Assembly: GCF_000744655.1 (NCBI RefSeq)
Contig: NZ_JQMJ01000001.1
Span: 434,001-498,000 of the forward strand
Direction of reading: 5' to 3'
Origin: Streptacidiphilus rugosus AM-16
GTDB lineage: Bacteria; Actinomycetota; Actinomycetes; Streptomycetales; Streptomycetaceae
DNA length: 64,000 bases
Below are positions 24,365-32,524 of the stretch, piece by piece. Made by a program: the position numbers and the translations under genes. The notes beneath the pieces were generated by a model. The model saw only the letters and a list, made by a program, of their open reading frames with translations. It was not told the origin of the DNA and did not search any database. Every line of letters begins with the position of its first letter. Within the stretch, counting starts at the first letter, position 1.

Positions 24365-25201
24365 TCATGGGGTTGGCCTGGCTGCGGCGATCGGTTGGGC
24401 GCCGGCCGACTTGGCCTCAGGGGCGTCGAGGCTGCGCCGGTAGCCGGCGAAGCCGCCGGTGTCGATGTCCGCGTAGACGACCATGTAGCCGTACCCGACG
24501 CCGTCGTGGTGATCCACATCCAGCGGCTCTCCGGCCGCGCCGACCCGGAAGGAGACACGGCTGTCGGGGTAGGCCTGGAAGAGAACGGCGTCATTCCCGG
24601 GGCTGCCGTGCGGGCTCGAGGTACAGTCCACGATCTCCAGCAGGTGGGCGATCGTGGGAGTTCCGAAGCCCGTGGTCCGGCTCTCCTGAACGATTCCGTG
24701 GTGTCGGCGGACCATCACGACATGCCCGGTGTACGGCGAGTTGGGATCACGGTAGTCCATAGCGACCAGATCGCCCGGCTGCAAGTCGGCCGGTCGCTGG
24801 ACCGGCCGCAGGTGAGGGACATCCCGGGTGAAGGCGCGCCGCATCTCGCGTGCGTTCGGGCAGACGCGAGGCCGGTCCAGGTCCATTGGATCGAAAACGT
24901 GCTCGAGGAGGAACTCTCGGGTCGCCCAACCGCCGACGGCCGCTCCGTACACCCGTTCCAGCACGCGAGTGAGGAAGCTGCCGCACTGGGAAAGGGCGTA
25001 GTACGTATCCGGCCGTCCCGGGAACCCCCAACGCACCGTGTCCGGTTCGCCGTCGAAGCGGCGGTAATGCCGGTACCGGTTCCTCTTCAGCGACCAGGGC
25101 GTCTGGGTCAGATGGTCCACCAGGATCTCGGCCTCCCGCAGGTGACGCGGGGCGGGCGGAAGCAGACGAGAAGTTGACGGCGGAGCAGAAAGCGGAAGCA
25201 T
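24365..25201 (-). CDS. NlpC/P60- or CHAP-like papain-fold protein next to the peptide gene
   Basis: A protein of about 278 residues. The catalytic-looking Cys is in YYALSQCGSFLTRVLERVYG (Cys at the start of a helix), followed after ~75 residues by LQPGDLVAMDYRD and TGHVVMVRRHHG, the GDLV...GHV pattern of NlpC/P60/CHAP cysteine peptidases and amidases. There is no signal peptide, which is unusual for cell-wall amidases and fits an intracellular substrate. ATG 25201 is a reasonable start but lacks a strong RBS; the frame extends to a TTG at 25291. It is co-directional with, and upstream of, the peptide gene. Confidence 0.7.
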   Translation of the reverse strand: MLPLSAPPSTSRLLPPAPRHLREAEILVDHLTQTPWSLKRNRYRHYRRFDGEPDTVRWGFPGRPDTYYALSQCGSFLTRVLERVYGAAVGGWATREFLLEHVFDPMDLDRPRVCPNAREMRRAFTRDVPHLRPVQRPADLQPGDLVAMDYRDPNSPYTGHVVMVRRHHGIVQESRTTGFGTPTIAHLLEIVDCTSSPHGSPGNDAVLFQAYPDSRVSFRVGAAGEPLDVDHHDGVGYGYMVVYADIDTGGFAGYRRSLDAPEAKSAGAQPIAAARPTP

Positions 25202-25733
25202 GTCCACGGGCGTGTCCTCGGCGCGGCTCCCGGCGTCCTCGCGAACCGCTCGCCCGAACGACGAGGCCACGCTGCCGCAAGCGGTGGTCAATGAGCCTCA
25301 GCTTGCAGTCGAAACACAGCACCCCACTTGCCCCGCAGACCATCGCAACGGGCACATACCAGCCCCACGAGTCGACGCGACCGGGCAGGACCAGTCAGAG
25401 GCAGAAGGATTCACCGTGATCCCGCACGATCACTCCGCTTGGCCGTGCTGCGCATAGGCGACTCCCGCTGCTGCTTCTCTTGGCAGCACCGGTACCTGAA
25501 TGCAGTCGGTCGCCCCGAACCGGCAGGTACCAAGGGCGGCTCTCCCGGATACCCCACCTCGGCCGAGCGAACTGGCCTTGTTGCCCCAGCACCGGTCCCT
25601 TGAGGCAGTGAGTGCGCGGAGGCGTGCATTTGGATGGCAGGTAGAATCGTTGCGCCTCACGTCGGCACTCCGGCGCCACGCCACAGTACGAGGGCCGCTC
25701 CCGGGCAACGGCAACGGCGAGGGAGGCAGGAGC
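25202..25733. other. Intergenic region, no gene recognised
   Basis: A 532-bp interval between the leftward RiPP-like operon and the rightward genes. The long minus-strand frame here is a composition artefact. No repeat or clear promoter is visible. Confidence 0.35.
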
Positions 25734-25914
25734 GTGACGGCGCAGCTAGTCAGCGGGGCGGACGGTGTGCCCTCACCGCCCGCCGCTTTCCAGAGCCTCG
25801 GCCATTCGCAGGGGACTGCGGCCGTGGAGGCTCTGAACATCGCCGCCGACCGTAGGACAGCCGCACTCTCGACCGCCGAACTTGCACATGCCAAGGTCGC
25901 CGCAAGCGGGTAGT
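25734..25914 (+). CDS. Possible small ORF upstream of the RNase H-like gene
   Basis: GTG 25734, seven bases after GGAGG, opens 59 codons (VTAQLVSGADGVPSPPAAFQ ... HAKVAASG). About three quarters of its third positions are G or C, modest for this genome. I recognise no domain. It ends about 50 bp before the next gene and could be a short co-transcribed protein or chance. Confidence 0.3.
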
Positions 25915-25966
25915 CTCCCTCGCAACTACGGAGGAGAACGGCCGCTCCGACCCGCCAACCCCGCGC

Positions 25967-26905
25967 GTGATTCGGAAGATCGACGTTCCGCTCCCGGAGC
26001 GCGTGTGGCGCGCCATGGACCCGAACCGGTACCGAGACACCGTCGACTCGATCCTCCTGGACCGCCGAATCGATCCCGACGTCTTCAGGATGCCAGCGCA
26101 TGAGGTGTGGCAGTGGTGGAACGGCCCAGCCCTGTTCGCTACACGCGACGGTGCTCAGCCACGCCCCTCTGCCGTCCCGGACGAGATTGCGGAACTCCTC
26201 GCTGTTCCCGATCGCAAGTTCGTTGACATCCTTCTGCGCGACGCTCGCGAGGCTGAGAATCCGCACCTTGCCCACGACGCCGTTGTCGAACGCTGGGCAT
26301 CGTCGGCCCCGACGGCCCGGGCTTGGGGCCGCTACGCTGTTGCACAGGCCGAGCGGAAGGCACTGGCTACGCCCTACCTGTCCCGAGGCGCCGCGGTGGA
26401 AGCATTGGGCGGCGCTTATGCTGATCTGGCCACACTCAACATGCGCGCCTACCAGGCCCGACGACTCCACCATCGCTACCTGACTCGCGTCTACGCCGAT
26501 CACTGTGCCCGCCGCCGAGCACTCGTCCCCGACCTGCCCGGCTTGCTCCACGAGGCCTTCGGCCGGCTCGCAGCGGTTGACCCAGAACTGGCCTGCACGA
26601 TAACCGCCCTGGTCTCCCGGCATGAGCACGTGTGTATGCATGCCGCCAGCGGCTGCCCTTCGTGTCATCACCACCTCGCCGCCGAATCGCGCGCGGCTAC
26701 GGCGTCCCTCGAGAGCGCCCCCGAGCGGCCGCACGCGGATCCCGCCACCCGTTACGCCCTGCTCACCGATCTGCATGCGGATCTCGTCTGGGCGGTCGCG
26801 GACGCAGCGATAGGTGGTCAGGATTCCGCCACCTGCGGCTGGGGATGGGCCGCTTCGGACGGCAGCGATGCATGGGGGGGTGTCCTATGCCGCCAGCAGC
26901 GGTGA
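25967..26905 (+). CDS. RNase H-like protein, first part (frame interrupted at a G7 run)
   Basis: 312 codons from GTG 25967. Residues 1-260 form a domain I do not recognise (ERVWRAMDPNRYRDTVDSIL; AVVERWASSAPTARAWGRYA) with a cysteine/histidine patch CMHAASGCPSCHHHL that might bind zinc. From about residue 275 it reads VWAVADAAIGG ... CGWGWAASDG, the first strand and catalytic Asp of an RNase H fold. At 26874-26880 a run of seven G puts the frame onto an early stop; one base fewer or more continues into the rest of the RNase H domain. The start is weakly supported (GGAGGAG is 30 bases away). Confidence 0.55.
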   Translation: MIRKIDVPLPERVWRAMDPNRYRDTVDSILLDRRIDPDVFRMPAHEVWQWWNGPALFATRDGAQPRPSAVPDEIAELLAVPDRKFVDILLRDAREAENPHLAHDAVVERWASSAPTARAWGRYAVAQAERKALATPYLSRGAAVEALGGAYADLATLNMRAYQARRLHHRYLTRVYADHCARRRALVPDLPGLLHEAFGRLAAVDPELACTITALVSRHEHVCMHAASGCPSCHHHLAAESRAATASLESAPERPHADPATRYALLTDLHADLVWAVADAAIGGQDSATCGWGWAASDGSDAWGGVLCRQQR

Positions 26906-27190
26906 AGCCGAACTCATTGCACTGTGTGAAGCGGCACGCCATCTGCTGTCACGGCACCCCGGCCGCAAGGTGCTGGTGCTGTGCGACAACAGCCAAGCCG
27001 TCGACGCGGCCGCGGCCGCCCTGGCCGCCGGGGACCTTGGCCCCGCTCGCCGGTGCGCCGCGCTGCCCGAGGCCCGCAACCGCCGCTGTGGCGCGGCCGC
27101 AGGCAGGTGCGACGGCGTGCTGGGTGCGGAGACAGACGGACTCGTGGCCGGCGGTGCTGTGGTTGCGGCAGCTCAGCTTGGCAATGACGC
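26881..27190 (+). pseudogene. RNase H-like domain, out-of-frame second part
   Basis: In the frame shifted by one base at the G7 run, the sequence continues SYAASSGEAELIALCEAARH (catalytic Glu) and KVLVLCDNSQAVDAAAAAL (second Asp), completing the D-E-D core of RNase H. The distal part (LGAETDGLVAGGAVVAAAQL) is less clear. Whether this is decay, sequence error or a switchable tract is unresolved. Confidence 0.5.
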
Positions 27191-27264
27191 TCACTATGTG
27201 GGGGCAAGGGCCCGACGCCAGGCACTGCACCCTCTTCGCCGCTGGAACCAGAGGAGCCGTCGTC

Positions 27265-27909
27265 ATGCCTGCTACCGTTCCCGCCGCGCCGCCGAAGGCC
27301 GTGCTCACGGACTTCGCCGGGGTGCTCACCACCAACGTCTTCGTCTCGTTTCGGGCCTACTCAGCGCGCGTAGTGGGCGACCCGTTCACGGTGGAGTCGT
27401 TGCTGTTGGAGGACGCCGGCGTCCACCAGGCGCTGGTCGATCACGAGTGCGGACGACTCTCGCAGGCGCGCTTCGAGGACCGCCTTGCGGCCGCCCTTCG
27501 GGCTCGTGGGGCCGACGTGGAGGCGGAGGGCCTGCTGGCCGCGATCAACGCGGACATCCGGCCGGACGAGCGCATGGTGAAGGCGGTGAGCCGCCTGCAT
27601 GCTGCGGGCGTGCCGGTGGCGCTGGTGTCCAACGCAATCGGCGACGAACTCTATCGGGGCGTCGACCTCGCAGCCCTGTGCGATGTCGTGGTTGTCTCCA
27701 GGGAGGTCGGTGAGCGCAAGCCCGGCAGCCGCATATACGCGATCGCGTGCGAGCGCCTGGGCGTTGCACCGGAGAACTGCTTGATGATCGACGATCTCCG
27801 GCCGAACCTCGACGGTGCGGCTCGCCTGGGAATCCGAGGCCTCCACCACGTCGACAGCCAGGCGACGGTTCATGTCCTGGAGCAGCTCTTCCCGAGGGCA
27901 TTTGGCTGA
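27265..27909 (+). CDS. HAD-superfamily hydrolase
   Basis: A 214-residue HAD enzyme. Motif I is AVLTDFAGVLTT, with the nucleophile Asp but Ala-Gly where DxD enzymes have a second Asp, a variant common in DFGGVL-type proteins. Motif II is VALVSNA, motif III lysine is in VGERKPGSRIY, and motif IV acidic pair is in CLMIDDLRPNL. The cap is the small helical type of subclass I. ATG 27265 follows AGAGGAG. The likely activity is on a small phosphoester or haloacid; the substrate cannot be inferred. It may be translated with the upstream RNase H-like gene. Confidence 0.83.
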   Translation: MPATVPAAPPKAVLTDFAGVLTTNVFVSFRAYSARVVGDPFTVESLLLEDAGVHQALVDHECGRLSQARFEDRLAAALRARGADVEAEGLLAAINADIRPDERMVKAVSRLHAAGVPVALVSNAIGDELYRGVDLAALCDVVVVSREVGERKPGSRIYAIACERLGVAPENCLMIDDLRPNLDGAARLGIRGLHHVDSQATVHVLEQLFPRAFG

Positions 27910-28010
27910 ACCTGTCATGCGACGGTCCCGCCAACCCGAAAGGATCATGGCAGATCTGTGCGGCACTGGGATCGCGGCCCGGGCTGCCGGGGTCCGGACG
28001 GACGTGCCTG

Positions 28011-30794
28011 TCAGCCGGCCGGGGCCATCACAGTGCGCAACTGTCGACGCGAGCGGAGGTCCAACTTGGTGTAGACGTGCCCGAGGTGGTACTCCACGGT
28101 CTTGGCGCTGACGTAGAGCTCCTTGGCGATCTCCTGGTTGGTCAGGCCCTGCGCGGCCAGGTGCGCGACCGCGCGCTCGCGGTCGGTCAGTTCGGCCAGC
28201 GCCCCCCGCGAGCCCTGCCGCGTGCTGGACGATCCGCCGGCAGCCAGCATGTCATCGAGGCGCTGAGAGAAAGGGACCGCACCAAGAGCGTCGTAACGAC
28301 TGCGCGCGGCACGCAGATGTTCTGTGGCGACATCCCTCCGGCCGCTCTCGGCGAGCAAACGGCCGTAGGCGTGCTCAATGAACGCCCGGTGCAGCGGCAT
28401 GTCGTCCCGTGCCGCCGGAAGGGCAATGCCCTCGCGATAGCAGCTCTCCGCCGCCTCCAGGTCCCGTCGGCCCTCCGCCACCAGTCCTTCCAGCCACCGG
28501 ATGCCCACGCGCAGGCTCGGGACATCGAGCTCTTTGATCCGCACCAGCGTATGGGCGGCCTCCTCAACGTCACCGACGCTGATCTGACCTTCGGCGAACA
28601 GCGGCATCCAGATCAACCGCCAGGAGAACACGGACCCCACCTGGGGACCGTCGTGGATCGGCTGCAGCGCCCGGAACATCCCCTCGCGCTCGCCCCGCGC
28701 CTGGGCCAGCACCGCCGTCGCGAAAGCCGGATAGACGATGTCAGCGAACACAGCACTGTCACGCGCCGCCTCCGCTGACGCCCGACAGTGCCTCTCCGCA
28801 GCCTGCCAGCGCCCCTGTCCTGCGGCCACCATGGCGGCCACCGCCTGCCCGGGCGCCTGACCCGACAGCGGTCCGTTGGTGGCTGCCAAACCAAGCGCCC
28901 GTTCGGCGCTGATGAGCGCCTCCTCCCACTGCCCCGACCAGTACTGGTGAGAGGCGAGCATGAAGTAGTCCGTGGCCCGTACATCGGCCACATGCCCGTC
29001 ACGCTGTCGTCCGGTCAGCGTGACCAGGTCCTCCGTGGCACCGCGCAGGTAGCCCATGGCACCCCGGGCGATACTTCTGGCTCGCAGCAGGGAACTGTCC
29101 TCCAGCGGCACGGCCTCGGAATCTGCAGGCAGATTCGGGTGGCGGGCCTCGAAGCCCCGAAAGGTGTCGCCAGCCCCGTCGACCCACTCCGAGGCCAACA
29201 CCCACAGATACTCGGCGTATCCCACGAATTGGGGGTCGGGAGGGCCGATCTCCAGAGCCTGACACAGCGGCGGCAACGCGTCGGCCCCTCGGTTCTGCCA
29301 GACATGGACCCCTCCGAGCCAGGCCAGGGCAAGGGCCGCCGTTTTGGTGTCTCCCGCCCTGCCCGCCTGAGCGACTGCTGTGGTCAACAGGTCTTCCGCC
29401 ATCGCGTAGGCACCCCGCCCGAACGCGAGCCGGCCCAGGACGCTGCTGCGCGCCGCCGACGGCGCGCACTGCTCGATCGCGCTCTCCAAAGCGAACCCCC
29501 GCTCGTAGTCACTGGCCTGCAACAGTTGAGTGACTGCGGTCAAGATGCGCCCCTCCCGGACGGGCAGCTGCTCGGACAGATCCGCTGACCACAGCAAGAG
29601 GGTGGCGGCGCGGGCAGCCCGGCCCACGGCCGCCTGCCGCTGGGCCTCGGCCTGCAGCTCATCGGCCAAGGCAGCGTCCGCATGATCGGCGGCGGCGACC
29701 CGGTGCGCCCAGGAAGCGCCCACGTCCACCATGGGCGCTGCCGCACGATGCAGTTGGCGTCGGCGCGTGGGCAGGATCGCCTCGTAAACCGCATCGCGTT
29801 GCAGGGCGTGCCGCAAACGGACCGGCGTGCTGGGGATGTCGGGCCACCACTCGAGCAGGCCCAAAGCTAGCGCAGGCCCCAGCGCCGCGGCTGCATCCGG
29901 GATCTGCGCGACTTGCGCGGCCACCCCGAGGGGTACCTGGGCGTTCAGAACGGCCAATGCCTCCACCAGGCTGCGGGAGTCTTCGCCCAGTCCGGCGAGG
30001 ATCTGGCGCACAACCGCGGCGAGGGATCCAGGCACCGGCAGGGAGCTCCGTGGATCGGCCAGTGCCCGCGGCGACGCCTGGGAGAACAACGACTGAAGGT
30101 AGAGCGGATGGCCGCCGGTGAAGCTGATCAGCCGCTCCGCCGCCTGCGCGCTCAGCTCGGCCGTACCCTTCGTACGAGCCAGGGCCTCCACCTCCTCCCG
30201 GCCCAGCCCGTCCAGGGACAGCACAGTGGCATGCTCGACACCCTTCAGCAGACGCTTAGGACCCGTGACGCCAGCCGCCTGCTCCCTGGCCAGCGCCGTC
30301 CCTGCGGGCGCGGTCCGATTCGTCACCACGATTAGGATCCGCTCGGTCCACCAGCGCCGTACCAGGAACCTCAGGACGGCCATCGACTCCTCATCGATCC
30401 ACTGGATGTCGTCGACCACCAGCACGATGGGTCGTCGCTCCTCAAGGGTCCCGAGCAGTCTCAGCACCTGGCTCCCCACCTCGGGCGCGGATGCGGCATC
30501 GACGACCCGCTGCAACATGGAGTAGTCCTGCAGTTCCGCCCGTGGTACCCGGTGCAGCAGTTGGCCCACGACACCGAAGCGGTAGTCCTTCTCACCTGCA
30601 TCGCAGCCCGCCCACCACTGCTCGAACTCCTGCATGGCGGTCAATGCCTGCCGTACCAGGGCAGTCTTTCCGATGCCGGCCTCTCCCTCGACCACCACCA
30701 ACCACGGCACACCCGCCGCGCACTGGACAGCGCACTCGGCCAACGCGGTGAGTTCGGTGCTGCGCCCGACGAATCCGGAGTATGCCGACTCCAT
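28011..30794 (-). CDS. LuxR-family ATPase transcriptional regulator (LAL type)
   Basis: A 927-residue regulator. The N-terminal AAA module has Walker A GEAGIGKTALVRQA near residue 42 and Walker B PIVLVVDDIQWIDEES near 120. A long central TPR-like region is rich in Ala/Leu. The C-terminus carries a LuxR HTH: LTDRERAVAHLAAQGLTNQE followed by IAKELYVSAKTVEYHLGHVY. Such regulators often control antibiotic or carbohydrate genes. It is divergent from an aldehyde dehydrogenase gene across ~290 bp, so that gene is a candidate target. Confidence 0.88.
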   Translation of the reverse strand: MESAYSGFVGRSTELTALAECAVQCAAGVPWLVVVEGEAGIGKTALVRQALTAMQEFEQWWAGCDAGEKDYRFGVVGQLLHRVPRAELQDYSMLQRVVDAASAPEVGSQVLRLLGTLEERRPIVLVVDDIQWIDEESMAVLRFLVRRWWTERILIVVTNRTAPAGTALAREQAAGVTGPKRLLKGVEHATVLSLDGLGREEVEALARTKGTAELSAQAAERLISFTGGHPLYLQSLFSQASPRALADPRSSLPVPGSLAAVVRQILAGLGEDSRSLVEALAVLNAQVPLGVAAQVAQIPDAAAALGPALALGLLEWWPDIPSTPVRLRHALQRDAVYEAILPTRRRQLHRAAAPMVDVGASWAHRVAAADHADAALADELQAEAQRQAAVGRAARAATLLLWSADLSEQLPVREGRILTAVTQLLQASDYERGFALESAIEQCAPSAARSSVLGRLAFGRGAYAMAEDLLTTAVAQAGRAGDTKTAALALAWLGGVHVWQNRGADALPPLCQALEIGPPDPQFVGYAEYLWVLASEWVDGAGDTFRGFEARHPNLPADSEAVPLEDSSLLRARSIARGAMGYLRGATEDLVTLTGRQRDGHVADVRATDYFMLASHQYWSGQWEEALISAERALGLAATNGPLSGQAPGQAVAAMVAAGQGRWQAAERHCRASAEAARDSAVFADIVYPAFATAVLAQARGEREGMFRALQPIHDGPQVGSVFSWRLIWMPLFAEGQISVGDVEEAAHTLVRIKELDVPSLRVGIRWLEGLVAEGRRDLEAAESCYREGIALPAARDDMPLHRAFIEHAYGRLLAESGRRDVATEHLRAARSRYDALGAVPFSQRLDDMLAAGGSSSTRQGSRGALAELTDRERAVAHLAAQGLTNQEIAKELYVSAKTVEYHLGHVYTKLDLRSRRQLRTVMAPAG

Positions 30795-31081
30795 TTTCGA
30801 TACCAGCTCTCTTCTCGGCAGCCCCTTGGCCTGCCCGCCTGTCGGCAGTCACGATATTGTGTCCGGCTCTCAGTTTCGGGCGCGCCGTGCCGTTCGCCCC
30901 GTCTGATGTCCTTGGCCTCTCCGATCCTCGCTCGCGAGCGCGTGTGCCGTCGAAAGGGGAGTGGGACACGTCGGTGGAACTTGCACTCGTCCGATCGAAG
31001 GCATTGACTGGCGGAACAGGTCCATCTTTCTCCCATCACGGCATCGGCGCGTGACCGCACGACGGCCCGGAGGGACACCCG

Positions 31082-32500
31082 GTGGAGATCTACACCGACC
31101 AGTACATCGGCGGCAGCTGGCAGCCCTCCCGCGGTGCGGAGGGGATCGAGGTGGTCAACCCGGCCACGGAGGAGATCCTGGCCGTCGTGCCCGCCGGGAC
31201 GGCGGAGGACGTGGACGCCGCCGTCGCCGCCGCGCGCGGCGCCCAGCGGGGGTGGGGGGCGACCAGCCCCGAGACGCGGCTCGGGTATCTCACCGCGATC
31301 AGGGACGGCCTGGCCGCCCGCCAGGGCGAGATCGCCGAGACCGTCACCGCCGAGCTCGGCTCGCCCATCGGCTTCGCCACCGCCGTCCAGGCCGGGCTCC
31401 CGCTCGGCGTGGCCTCCGGCTACCTGGACATCCTCGCGAACTTCGAGTTCACCGAGCGGGTCGGCAACTCCACCGTCTACGCCGAGCCCGCCGGCGTCGT
31501 CGCCGCGATCACGCCGTGGAACTACCCGCTGCACCAGATCGTCGCAAAGGTCGTCCCCGCGCTGGCCGCGGGCTGCACCGTCGTGCTCAAGCCCGCCGAG
31601 GACACCCCGCTCGTCGCGCGGCTCTTCGCCCGGATCGTGCACGAGGCCGGGCTGCCGGCCGGGGTGTTCAACCTGGTCACCGGCGTCGGCGCGGTCGCCG
31701 GCGCCGCGCTCGCCGCACACCCCGACGTGGACCTGGTCTCCTTCACCGGCTCCACCGCCGTCGGCCGCTCCATCGCCGAGCAGGCCGGACGCGGCGTCAA
31801 GCGGGTCGCCCTGGAGCTGGGCGGCAAGTCCGCCAACGTCGTGCTGCCCGGCGCGGACCTCGCCCGGGCCGTCAACGTCAACATCGGCAACGTCTTCGCC
31901 AACTCCGGCCAGACCTGCAGCGCCTGGACCCGGCTGCTGGTCCACGAGGACCAGTACGAGGAGGCCGTCGCGATCGCCGCGAAGGCCGCCGCCAAGTACC
32001 TGCCCGGCGACCCGACCGCCGCCGAGACCCGGGTCGGTCCTGTCGTCAACGCCAAGCAGCGCGAGCGGGTGCTCGGCTACGTCCGGCAGGGCCTGGACGC
32101 CGGGGCGCGCCTGGTCGCCGGCGGCGTCGAGACGCCGGAGGGCTGCGAGCGGGGCTACTTCGTCCGGCCGACCGTGCTCGCCGACGTCACCGCGGAGATG
32201 ACGGTGGCCCAGGAGGAGATCTTCGGACCGGTCCTGTGCCTGCTCGCCTACCGCGACGAGGAGCACGCGCTGGAGCTGGCCAACGGCACCGAGTACGGCC
32301 TGGCCGGCGGCGTCTGGGCGGCGGACGAGGAGACCGCCGTCGCCTTCGCCCGGCGGATGGACACCGGACAGATCGACATCAACGGCGGCCGGTTCAACCC
32401 GCTGGCCCCGTTCGGCGGCTACAAGGGCTCCGGCGTCGGCCGCGAGCTGGGCCGGCACGGCCTGGAGGAGTTCCTCCAGACCAAGTCGCTCCAGTTCTGA
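31082..32500 (+). CDS. Aldehyde dehydrogenase (NAD(P)+)
   Basis: A 472-residue ALDH-superfamily enzyme oxidising an aldehyde to an acid. The catalytic Glu is in RVALELGGKSANVV and the nucleophile Cys in ANSGQTCSAWTRLLV. The cofactor region VAAITPWNYPLHQIVAKVVP and the C-terminal NGGRFNPLAPFGGYKGSG are typical. GTG 31082 follows GGAGGGACACCCG. It is especially GC-rich at third positions. The substrate is unknown; the divergent LuxR-family gene suggests regulation. Confidence 0.9.
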   Translation: MEIYTDQYIGGSWQPSRGAEGIEVVNPATEEILAVVPAGTAEDVDAAVAAARGAQRGWGATSPETRLGYLTAIRDGLAARQGEIAETVTAELGSPIGFATAVQAGLPLGVASGYLDILANFEFTERVGNSTVYAEPAGVVAAITPWNYPLHQIVAKVVPALAAGCTVVLKPAEDTPLVARLFARIVHEAGLPAGVFNLVTGVGAVAGAALAAHPDVDLVSFTGSTAVGRSIAEQAGRGVKRVALELGGKSANVVLPGADLARAVNVNIGNVFANSGQTCSAWTRLLVHEDQYEEAVAIAAKAAAKYLPGDPTAAETRVGPVVNAKQRERVLGYVRQGLDAGARLVAGGVETPEGCERGYFVRPTVLADVTAEMTVAQEEIFGPVLCLLAYRDEEHALELANGTEYGLAGGVWAADEETAVAFARRMDTGQIDINGGRFNPLAPFGGYKGSGVGRELGRHGLEEFLQTKSLQF

Positions 32501-32524
32501 GACAGGGCCACCCTGGCGGCACCG

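Noticed and set aside
30641..32458. 605-codon minus-strand frame antisense to the aldehyde dehydrogenase
   Set aside because: It is Gly/Asp/Val-biased, the usual antisense artefact of a very GC-rich gene.
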